Source: Flectonema sp. DT1601 (lineage: Eukaryota; Euglenozoa; Diplonemea; Diplonemida; Diplonemidae). Taken from it: 64,000 nt of DNA. The stretch is taken from positions 806,001 to 870,000 of the forward strand of contig OZ025823.1 of the NCBI GenBank assembly GCA_964019425.1, given 5' to 3'. The translations under genes were made by a program, and so were the position numbers. Shown here one piece after another: positions 1 through 8,370 of the stretch. The notes under the pieces were generated by a model. The model was given only the letters and a program-made list of their open reading frames with translations. It made no database searches and was not told the DNA's origin. Every line of letters starts with the position of its first letter. The stretch's first letter is position 1.

Positions 1-2195
1 CGACTGCCGAAGGATCCTTCGTGTTCCCAAGTAACTGCGAAAGTGCTAGCCTAATAACTCAGGGTGGTGATTTCGGTATTGTTTCTTTGAATGGATACAG
101 GGCAAATGTGGTCCGCTGCTGGCACATCGTGTGCGCTGGAGGAGACGTTTCGATGACGTGGACTCGATTTAATACCGAACCGGGCTACGACTTCGTTACG
201 ATGTCGACGGTTGAGAACAACGGAGTCGGAGCGCAATTGTTCCGTTCTGCTGACCTGACCGTCCCTGTTACTCACGATGCCGTCGGGGGAGACGGTGTGT
301 TCATCGAACTCTTTTCCGATGTCATCATTCAGGGGACTGGTTTCTCTGCGACGTGGACCTGCACTGCCAGGCCACCGCCACCGCCACCACGACCAACTCC
401 ACCACCACCAACTCCACCAACTCGGTCATTCGAGTTCCCATCGGCCTGCACTTCGACGGCGACGTACACAACGGACGGCATCGTAGACTACCCAGCCGGT
501 GCCGGACGTTACTCAAACAATGAGAACGCGTGTTTCTACTTCGAGTGTCCAGCAAAACGCGCGGTGCTTCAGTGGACTTCATTCGACGTCGAGAGCGGAT
601 ACGATTTCGTGAACGCGTTCCCGGTGAGCGGAGGTGTTGTCGGATCGACTGCAGTCCTTTCGGGTCACACTGGAACTAGTGTCCCACCTGATACTATTGT
701 TGAACAGGATGGTATTTTCTTGAGACTTACCACTGACTTTATTGTCACCAGAACTGGTTTTGAACTCAGCTGGACGTGTTCGGGTGCCGCACCGCCAACT
801 CCACCGACTCCACCAACACCTCCAACTCCACCGACTCCACCGACCCCACCAACCACTTGCGAGACTCCCCGAGTGAGGCAGGCGTGGTCTCTTCTGTCGT
901 GTGCTGAGAGGGACCTTTACATCAGCGCGGTGTCGACGTTCCACAGCACCCGCAAGGATGACTTCGACCGAATGGTCCGCATGCATCTTGAGGCCGGAAA
1001 CTACGCTCACCAGACTAGTGCGTTCCTCGCATGGCACAGATACTACATCCTTGGATGGGAGAACATGTTGAGATCTCTGGGAGGAGTTTACGCATGCATC
1101 ACCGTTCCGTACTGGGACTGGGACAAGGATGCCGGAAGCGAGTCGCAGAGCGTTGTGTTCTCGCCAACGACTTTCGGATCTCCGAACGGAAGGGACTCCA
1201 ACAACTGCATGACTGAGGGAGTTGCCGCGTTCGATGGTGGAAACGGATGGCTTGATTCCCTGGACGGATGCCTTCGCAGAACGTTCGGATTCAGCTGGGG
1301 GTTCACTGGACAGGCTGCGATGGCTGCGATGATTAAGGACTTCCCGGACTTCGCGAGCTTCAGACCGACGTTCGAGTCGGCGCCGCACGGAGCTCCGCAC
1401 GTTGCGGTCGGAGGACAGATGGGGACTTTCTACTCCCCGGAGGACCCTCTTTTCATGGTACACCACACCAACGTAGACAGGCTGTACGCTCTGTGGCAGA
1501 ACTACCACGGTTACGACACCGTGGCGAAGGCTGACCTGAGCAGCATTCACTACGCGGTTGCTGGACGCAGCACCAGCCAGGAATCGATTTTGCAGTTGGA
1601 CAGCGTGTTGCCAATGACCCACGACGGAACGTCTACGATGGAGTGGTTTTCAAACCCTTGGACTATCAGAGACATGCACCACCCTGTCGGAATGCCGGGC
1701 AGCAATGGAGAGAATGACTTCAAGTACGGAGACGACAACGTTGCCGGGATCCTCGGAAACCCACTTGTTGGTTCGTGGAGCTGGGCGAGTCCTGTCAGCA
1801 ACGCGCCGACTGTGAACTGCCCGACTTCGACGACTTCGACGACTTCGACGACTTCGACGACGGCGACGACGGCGACGAGAAAGGCTGAGCCGCAGGCTGC
1901 CAAGAAGAAGGAGAAGAGGGTTGCGAAGAAGTCAGCTGTTTCGAGGTCGGCAACTTCTGAGAGGGATGGGCGTTGCGGGTTCGCTGATCACGTGCTCTCG
2001 GAGGTTTGTTTGTCGAAGATCGCCGCTGAGCCTTCCATCAGCGGTGTCGATCTATCGAACTACGTGGCAAGAATTGAATGTGACAAGACCGACAAGGCGG
2101 CCGTATCGCAGGAATGGATCGACCTCATGCGCATTCCAAAGGACAAGTTGAAGTTCACCAAGCCATGTTGGTACCTTGACCCTGCCCAGAAGTAA
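1..2195 (+). CDS. CUB-CUB-tyrosinase secreted protein, copy 1 (5' end outside window)
   Basis: The window opens inside this gene. Base 3 starts a codon in frame, and the first residues read TAEGSFVFPSN, which match residue 18 onward of copy 2 (3474-5717). The true start lies upstream and is not visible. From here to the stop the reading frame is identical to copy 2: two CUB-like domains, proline-rich linkers, a binuclear-copper tyrosinase domain and a basic, cysteine-containing C-terminus. The role is inferred from the family: oxidation of mono- or diphenols by a secreted enzyme. The downstream flank is also identical to that of copy 2 as far as base 3199, so this is a recent tandem duplicate and not an old paralogue. 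An assembly duplication is a possible alternative. Confidence 0.9.
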   Translation, partial: TAEGSFVFPSNCESASLITQGGDFGIVSLNGYRANVVRCWHIVCAGGDVSMTWTRFNTEPGYDFVTMSTVENNGVGAQLFRSADLTVPVTHDAVGGDGVFIELFSDVIIQGTGFSATWTCTARPPPPPPRPTPPPPTPPTRSFEFPSACTSTATYTTDGIVDYPAGAGRYSNNENACFYFECPAKRAVLQWTSFDVESGYDFVNAFPVSGGVVGSTAVLSGHTGTSVPPDTIVEQDGIFLRLTTDFIVTRTGFELSWTCSGAAPPTPPTPPTPPTPPTPPTPPTTCETPRVRQAWSLLSCAERDLYISAVSTFHSTRKDDFDRMVRMHLEAGNYAHQTSAFLAWHRYYILGWENMLRSLGGVYACITVPYWDWDKDAGSESQSVVFSPTTFGSPNGRDSNNCMTEGVAAFDGGNGWLDSLDGCLRRTFGFSWGFTGQAAMAAMIKDFPDFASFRPTFESAPHGAPHVAVGGQMGTFYSPEDPLFMVHHTNVDRLYALWQNYHGYDTVAKADLSSIHYAVAGRSTSQESILQLDSVLPMTHDGTSTMEWFSNPWTIRDMHHPVGMPGSNGENDFKYGDDNVAGILGNPLVGSWSWASPVSNAPTVNCPTSTTSTTSTTSTTATTATRKAEPQAAKKKEKRVAKKSAVSRSATSERDGRCGFADHVLSEVCLSKIAAEPSISGVDLSNYVARIECDKTDKAAVSQEWIDLMRIPKDKLKFTKPCWYLDPAQK

Positions 2196-3199
2196 GAGAA
2201 AAATAATACTTCCTCGTTTTTTTTTTTTATATATATTTAATGTTCTTGTTCTTGTTCTTTTTTTAATATAATCCGTCTTTAAGGAGTGCTTCGATGCTCC
2301 TTATTTATTTTATTATTGTTTGTTTGCTTGTTTTTTTGACCGCAACCACCGTTCACAGCTGTGGAGATGAATGGTCATTTCAGACAACACAGACACACAC
2401 GCACTTCACACACACACAGAGGGAGTGAGAGAGAGACATAGAATAATTTCTAAGATTTTAGTAATTGTTTCATTGTCTGCCTGCCTGTTTTTTTTTTGAA
2501 AAAAAAAAGAGGGAAAAGGGGAGGGTCTCCGGCCCATGAAGAATAAGAAACTCTTTCCAACCGGAAGGTGTAGTCTGCTGCTTCTGGAACCACACGGAGA
2601 TGCTCCTTGCCCATTTTCTTTTTTAATATATTTTTTTGTGTTTGTTTTATTTCTTAATAACTAACCAACCAACACACATCATCATCGTTCCTTCCTTCAT
2701 TGGAGCTCAAGACCCGCAAATTTTCTTGCAGAGTGCTGGAAATTCGTGGCTGCCTGCCCTATTCTTTTTTTTTTTTTGCAAGTCTTAATTTCTTTCGTCT
2801 TGTTCATGTTCCCTCTCTTTTAATTCTAAATTTGAGAAAACTGCTCTCTCTCCCCGTACCCGAAACTGTCAGGAGACGGTGTTTGGGATATGAGGAGGGA
2901 AGTTGTTTGCTTTTCCTCTCTCGCCTTTCTTTTGTTTTTTATTTTGATTTTATGCAACGCAAAGCACCAGGAAAAAAAAAAAAAAGTGATCTTTTCATTT
3001 CCTTCTTTAATCGTTTCCTTTGACCTTGGGTGACTTCCTATATATGTCTGCTTTAAGGAGATTAGGAAAACGATGGGTGCGTTTCATTCATTGCTTTGAT
3101 TTTTGTAAGGGGAGGTGTCTTAGTTTTGATTATTTAGTTTATTGTTGTTTTACTCCTCCTACAGAAATACTCACAACAAACACATCCGAATAAGGATTT
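1..3199 (+). repeat. Tandem duplication unit, copy 1 (period 3522 bp)
   Basis: Bases 1-3199 match 3523-6721 with no difference that I could find, including microsatellites and homopolymer runs in the 3' flank. Identity stops at 3200 (ggatttg here, ggattta in copy 2). The left limit is outside the window, so the array may hold more units. Confidence 0.92.
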
Positions 3200-3473
3200 G
3201 AACTCTTCAGCACATCCCACGAAAGCGATTGGGACTAGTTCGACTGTCTTCTCATGCAAGAAAACGTAATAACGACCCGTCGGTTGTATCCTTTGAGAGG
3301 GAGGGGATGATGGTATGGGGAGGGGGAATACGCAAACCACAAGGTTGTTTCTTCAAATGTGTATTGTTTATTTTTTGGATTGTGTGTATACTCTTCTCTT
3401 CTCTTGAAGTAGATTTAATTTTCCTTGCGCCCGTCAGTTTTATCAAAAAAAAAAAAAAAAAAAAAAAATAACA
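2196..3473. other. Spacer between the two tyrosinase copies
   Basis: No gene is supported here. Bases 2196-3199 recur after copy 2. They hold a T run right after the stop, an ACAC/GAGA microsatellite near 2390-2440 and several A and T runs. Bases 3200-3473 are single-copy in the window and form the 5' flank of copy 2. They end in the AG of cgcccgtcag (3437), an A run of about 24, and the start ATG. The short open frames here are low complexity. Confidence 0.7.
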
Positions 3474-5717
3474 ATGATGAAGACCGCTGCCCTGTTCGGG
3501 CTGGCCGCAGCAGCAGTGCTGCCGACTGCCGAAGGATCCTTCGTGTTCCCAAGTAACTGCGAAAGTGCTAGCCTAATAACTCAGGGTGGTGATTTCGGTA
3601 TTGTTTCTTTGAATGGATACAGGGCAAATGTGGTCCGCTGCTGGCACATCGTGTGCGCTGGAGGAGACGTTTCGATGACGTGGACTCGATTTAATACCGA
3701 ACCGGGCTACGACTTCGTTACGATGTCGACGGTTGAGAACAACGGAGTCGGAGCGCAATTGTTCCGTTCTGCTGACCTGACCGTCCCTGTTACTCACGAT
3801 GCCGTCGGGGGAGACGGTGTGTTCATCGAACTCTTTTCCGATGTCATCATTCAGGGGACTGGTTTCTCTGCGACGTGGACCTGCACTGCCAGGCCACCGC
3901 CACCGCCACCACGACCAACTCCACCACCACCAACTCCACCAACTCGGTCATTCGAGTTCCCATCGGCCTGCACTTCGACGGCGACGTACACAACGGACGG
4001 CATCGTAGACTACCCAGCCGGTGCCGGACGTTACTCAAACAATGAGAACGCGTGTTTCTACTTCGAGTGTCCAGCAAAACGCGCGGTGCTTCAGTGGACT
4101 TCATTCGACGTCGAGAGCGGATACGATTTCGTGAACGCGTTCCCGGTGAGCGGAGGTGTTGTCGGATCGACTGCAGTCCTTTCGGGTCACACTGGAACTA
4201 GTGTCCCACCTGATACTATTGTTGAACAGGATGGTATTTTCTTGAGACTTACCACTGACTTTATTGTCACCAGAACTGGTTTTGAACTCAGCTGGACGTG
4301 TTCGGGTGCCGCACCGCCAACTCCACCGACTCCACCAACACCTCCAACTCCACCGACTCCACCGACCCCACCAACCACTTGCGAGACTCCCCGAGTGAGG
4401 CAGGCGTGGTCTCTTCTGTCGTGTGCTGAGAGGGACCTTTACATCAGCGCGGTGTCGACGTTCCACAGCACCCGCAAGGATGACTTCGACCGAATGGTCC
4501 GCATGCATCTTGAGGCCGGAAACTACGCTCACCAGACTAGTGCGTTCCTCGCATGGCACAGATACTACATCCTTGGATGGGAGAACATGTTGAGATCTCT
4601 GGGAGGAGTTTACGCATGCATCACCGTTCCGTACTGGGACTGGGACAAGGATGCCGGAAGCGAGTCGCAGAGCGTTGTGTTCTCGCCAACGACTTTCGGA
4701 TCTCCGAACGGAAGGGACTCCAACAACTGCATGACTGAGGGAGTTGCCGCGTTCGATGGTGGAAACGGATGGCTTGATTCCCTGGACGGATGCCTTCGCA
4801 GAACGTTCGGATTCAGCTGGGGGTTCACTGGACAGGCTGCGATGGCTGCGATGATTAAGGACTTCCCGGACTTCGCGAGCTTCAGACCGACGTTCGAGTC
4901 GGCGCCGCACGGAGCTCCGCACGTTGCGGTCGGAGGACAGATGGGGACTTTCTACTCCCCGGAGGACCCTCTTTTCATGGTACACCACACCAACGTAGAC
5001 AGGCTGTACGCTCTGTGGCAGAACTACCACGGTTACGACACCGTGGCGAAGGCTGACCTGAGCAGCATTCACTACGCGGTTGCTGGACGCAGCACCAGCC
5101 AGGAATCGATTTTGCAGTTGGACAGCGTGTTGCCAATGACCCACGACGGAACGTCTACGATGGAGTGGTTTTCAAACCCTTGGACTATCAGAGACATGCA
5201 CCACCCTGTCGGAATGCCGGGCAGCAATGGAGAGAATGACTTCAAGTACGGAGACGACAACGTTGCCGGGATCCTCGGAAACCCACTTGTTGGTTCGTGG
5301 AGCTGGGCGAGTCCTGTCAGCAACGCGCCGACTGTGAACTGCCCGACTTCGACGACTTCGACGACTTCGACGACTTCGACGACGGCGACGACGGCGACGA
5401 GAAAGGCTGAGCCGCAGGCTGCCAAGAAGAAGGAGAAGAGGGTTGCGAAGAAGTCAGCTGTTTCGAGGTCGGCAACTTCTGAGAGGGATGGGCGTTGCGG
5501 GTTCGCTGATCACGTGCTCTCGGAGGTTTGTTTGTCGAAGATCGCCGCTGAGCCTTCCATCAGCGGTGTCGATCTATCGAACTACGTGGCAAGAATTGAA
5601 TGTGACAAGACCGACAAGGCGGCCGTATCGCAGGAATGGATCGACCTCATGCGCATTCCAAAGGACAAGTTGAAGTTCACCAAGCCATGTTGGTACCTTG
5701 ACCCTGCCCAGAAGTAA
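3474..5717 (+). CDS. CUB-CUB-tyrosinase secreted protein, copy 2 (complete)
   Basis: A 747-residue secreted protein. Residues 1-22 form a signal peptide (MMK, then a hydrophobic alanine/leucine core). CUB-like domains lie at about 23-138 and 160-275, each ending in a GF-x-x-x-W-x-C strand, and are separated by proline-rich linkers. The tyrosinase domain spans about 305-600. CuA histidines are visible at H345, H353 and H362 (the last in FLAWHRYY). CuB histidines are at H479, H483 and H504/H505 (in DPLFMVHHTNVDRL). A Thr/Ser linker, a lysine-rich stretch and a small cysteine-containing tail follow. The family oxidises phenols to quinones using molecular oxygen. All six ligands are present, so activity is likely; the substrate is unknown. 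The start is chosen because it alone gives the signal peptide. Codon use is GC-richer than in the neighbours, as in beta-tubulin. Confidence 0.93.
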   Translation: MMKTAALFGLAAAAVLPTAEGSFVFPSNCESASLITQGGDFGIVSLNGYRANVVRCWHIVCAGGDVSMTWTRFNTEPGYDFVTMSTVENNGVGAQLFRSADLTVPVTHDAVGGDGVFIELFSDVIIQGTGFSATWTCTARPPPPPPRPTPPPPTPPTRSFEFPSACTSTATYTTDGIVDYPAGAGRYSNNENACFYFECPAKRAVLQWTSFDVESGYDFVNAFPVSGGVVGSTAVLSGHTGTSVPPDTIVEQDGIFLRLTTDFIVTRTGFELSWTCSGAAPPTPPTPPTPPTPPTPPTPPTTCETPRVRQAWSLLSCAERDLYISAVSTFHSTRKDDFDRMVRMHLEAGNYAHQTSAFLAWHRYYILGWENMLRSLGGVYACITVPYWDWDKDAGSESQSVVFSPTTFGSPNGRDSNNCMTEGVAAFDGGNGWLDSLDGCLRRTFGFSWGFTGQAAMAAMIKDFPDFASFRPTFESAPHGAPHVAVGGQMGTFYSPEDPLFMVHHTNVDRLYALWQNYHGYDTVAKADLSSIHYAVAGRSTSQESILQLDSVLPMTHDGTSTMEWFSNPWTIRDMHHPVGMPGSNGENDFKYGDDNVAGILGNPLVGSWSWASPVSNAPTVNCPTSTTSTTSTTSTTATTATRKAEPQAAKKKEKRVAKKSAVSRSATSERDGRCGFADHVLSEVCLSKIAAEPSISGVDLSNYVARIECDKTDKAAVSQEWIDLMRIPKDKLKFTKPCWYLDPAQK

Positions 5718-6721
5718 GAGAAAAATAATACTTCCTCGTTTTTTTTTTTTATATATATTTAATGTTCTTGTTCTTGTTCTTTTTTTAATATAATCCGTCT
5801 TTAAGGAGTGCTTCGATGCTCCTTATTTATTTTATTATTGTTTGTTTGCTTGTTTTTTTGACCGCAACCACCGTTCACAGCTGTGGAGATGAATGGTCAT
5901 TTCAGACAACACAGACACACACGCACTTCACACACACACAGAGGGAGTGAGAGAGAGACATAGAATAATTTCTAAGATTTTAGTAATTGTTTCATTGTCT
6001 GCCTGCCTGTTTTTTTTTTGAAAAAAAAAAGAGGGAAAAGGGGAGGGTCTCCGGCCCATGAAGAATAAGAAACTCTTTCCAACCGGAAGGTGTAGTCTGC
6101 TGCTTCTGGAACCACACGGAGATGCTCCTTGCCCATTTTCTTTTTTAATATATTTTTTTGTGTTTGTTTTATTTCTTAATAACTAACCAACCAACACACA
6201 TCATCATCGTTCCTTCCTTCATTGGAGCTCAAGACCCGCAAATTTTCTTGCAGAGTGCTGGAAATTCGTGGCTGCCTGCCCTATTCTTTTTTTTTTTTTG
6301 CAAGTCTTAATTTCTTTCGTCTTGTTCATGTTCCCTCTCTTTTAATTCTAAATTTGAGAAAACTGCTCTCTCTCCCCGTACCCGAAACTGTCAGGAGACG
6401 GTGTTTGGGATATGAGGAGGGAAGTTGTTTGCTTTTCCTCTCTCGCCTTTCTTTTGTTTTTTATTTTGATTTTATGCAACGCAAAGCACCAGGAAAAAAA
6501 AAAAAAAGTGATCTTTTCATTTCCTTCTTTAATCGTTTCCTTTGACCTTGGGTGACTTCCTATATATGTCTGCTTTAAGGAGATTAGGAAAACGATGGGT
6601 GCGTTTCATTCATTGCTTTGATTTTTGTAAGGGGAGGTGTCTTAGTTTTGATTATTTAGTTTATTGTTGTTTTACTCCTCCTACAGAAATACTCACAACA
6701 AACACATCCGAATAAGGATTT
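3523..6721 (+). repeat. Tandem duplication unit, copy 2
   Basis: Same sequence as bases 1-3199, offset 3522. After 6721 the sequence is unique and leads into the next gene, so this is the 3' end of the array. Confidence 0.92.
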
Positions 6722-6888
6722 AAATTGTCTCTTTGTTGAATGTGAAGTATTAATTGTAGAAGTAGTTAGTTGAGTAGCAAAGTTTTTGTGTCGTTAGAAG
6801 TAAGTTATTTTTTACAGGAAGCAGCTCCCCCCCTTTCCCCTTCCGTTTTTTTCTGACTTCCATTCCTCGCTTTCTTGATAAAGAAAAA
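5718..6888. other. Spacer after tyrosinase copy 2
   Basis: Bases 5718-6721 repeat the copy 1 3' flank. Bases 6722-6888 are the 5' flank of the lipase-like gene and contain a C- and T-rich stretch (about 6826-6875), a possible trans-splicing pyrimidine tract. No gene is seen. Confidence 0.6.
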
Positions 6889-8370
6889 ATGGGGAGAGAG
6901 CCGCATGCTGAAAGAGAACAAAGAATGGCTTATGATGAAGTTTACACACCAGATGAGTATCCAGTTGGTAGCCGTCAGAGTGAAAATGATATTTCTGAGA
7001 ACGCAATGGAATCAAACAGAGACACGATAACGATACTAAATAGTCAATATATTCCTTTTATTGATAATATAACAACTTGTGGGAGTGATGTTCTACTGGC
7101 CACGCTTGTTATATGTCTGGGTGGTGGTATTGCGTTCTGGCTTCATAGTAGAAGAAAGAATTCAGCTGATATACATATTCGGAGAATAACAAAATGTATT
7201 CACTCTTCAGTTCGCTATCAGTTGGAAGAACGTAAGGAAAAAGTTCCTTCGATTTCTGATGTTGAAGCAGCTGCGACATTTATTGAAGAGGAGCTACAAA
7301 ATAAAGCAGATCAATGTGACGCTGGTAGTGTCTTGTCTAATGATAAACTTACTGCTGTTCCTTCAAGGAGATTAATTCAGGAAGCTGAATTCTATTCAGA
7401 ATTCATTGAAATGTCAACTACCAAAACACTTAAACTTCGTCGAAAATTAAACCTCAGAGGGTTCAGTCTCCTCTCCCATTGCATTGCAGGTGTGAATACG
7501 GAACTTGGAGTTTCTTATTACATGGCATACAGTGCTTCTCATCAAGTTGTTGTCGTTTCTTTGATAGGTCAAGAGGATCCCTTTATCTTAATAGAGTCTT
7601 TGCTGAGTCAATTACACCAACCAAATGCTCCTTATCTCCTGAATGATAGTACTCGAGTATGTCATAAACAGGTTGCGACGTGTGCTCAACAATTAGTATC
7701 AGAGGTTAGAGGTTCGTTGATTGATTTGTTTGTGTGTCATAATTATCAAGTAGTTCTAGTGGGTCATAGTCAAAATGCATCTATCGCGGCGTTGTCAGCG
7801 ATATTGTTGAAAGAAGAATGTGGAATTAAAAATGTAAAAGCTTGTTGCATCGCACCACCACCATGTTTGGATAAAGAATCTAGTTATCTTTGTCGATCAT
7901 ACGTAACATCAGTAGTTCATCACAGTGATATGGGTCCAAGAGTTTCAGTATCAGCGTTAGTCTCATTGGCATCTTTGATAAGTAAAGTATCGAATTCTCT
8001 TTGCGGTGGAGGTCCTATTAAAACAAGATCAATATTAAAAAGTATTATGAGGGATGCTCAAAGCGTTAAGCCGTCTCCTACATCTCAGTCTTCAGGTTGT
8101 TGTGATACAGAATTGTCTGTACCTGGTTCTGTTGTTTATGTTTATTATAATGCAACTGGTGTTCATTCTGCGGCATTGCTTCAACGTGAAAATAATCTTT
8201 CGGTTATTCAGAACATTAATCTAACGAAGAGTATGATCACAGATCACACTGCTGAGTCATACGATCATTCTCTTAGACAGCTTCTTGCGAGATTGCCTCC
8301 TGACGACCCGACTTGGCATTGGTGTGGACCAACTCCACCAACAAGAGGACTCACAGTGACTCCTTCATGA
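6889..8370 (+). CDS. Class 3 lipase, sn-1-specific diacylglycerol lipase-like
   Basis: 493 residues. One hydrophobic span at about 64-86 (VLLATLVICLGGGIAFW) precedes the lipase domain, so it is probably membrane-anchored. The nucleophile elbow reads GHSQNA with Ser294, where the family normally has GHSLGA/G. The acid region HHSDMGPRVS resembles the DAG-lipase Asp-x-x-x-PR motif. The histidine region MITDHTAESYDHSL resembles the DAG-lipase motif with a TDH or SDH core. DAG lipases hydrolyse diacylglycerol to a monoacylglycerol and a fatty acid. The triad seems present; the Q-N-A change next to the serine is unusual. A DAG kinase lies at 48.4 kb, too far away to imply co-regulation beyond a shared transcript. 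The start is the first ATG after a C/T-rich tract. Confidence 0.75.
   Translation: MGREPHAEREQRMAYDEVYTPDEYPVGSRQSENDISENAMESNRDTITILNSQYIPFIDNITTCGSDVLLATLVICLGGGIAFWLHSRRKNSADIHIRRITKCIHSSVRYQLEERKEKVPSISDVEAAATFIEEELQNKADQCDAGSVLSNDKLTAVPSRRLIQEAEFYSEFIEMSTTKTLKLRRKLNLRGFSLLSHCIAGVNTELGVSYYMAYSASHQVVVVSLIGQEDPFILIESLLSQLHQPNAPYLLNDSTRVCHKQVATCAQQLVSEVRGSLIDLFVCHNYQVVLVGHSQNASIAALSAILLKEECGIKNVKACCIAPPPCLDKESSYLCRSYVTSVVHHSDMGPRVSVSALVSLASLISKVSNSLCGGGPIKTRSILKSIMRDAQSVKPSPTSQSSGCCDTELSVPGSVVYVYYNATGVHSAALLQRENNLSVIQNINLTKSMITDHTAESYDHSLRQLLARLPPDDPTWHWCGPTPPTRGLTVTPS

Noticed and set aside
579-1622. 347-codon minus-strand frame (also at 4101-5144)
   Set aside because: It lies wholly antisense to the tyrosinase gene, has no recognisable domain, and owes its length to the GC-rich codon pattern of the sense strand.
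2700-3023. 107-codon + frame in the tyrosinase 3' flank, present in both tandem copies
   Set aside because: Its presence in both copies follows from the recent duplication, and the composition (Phe, Leu, Lys runs) reflects T and A tracts.
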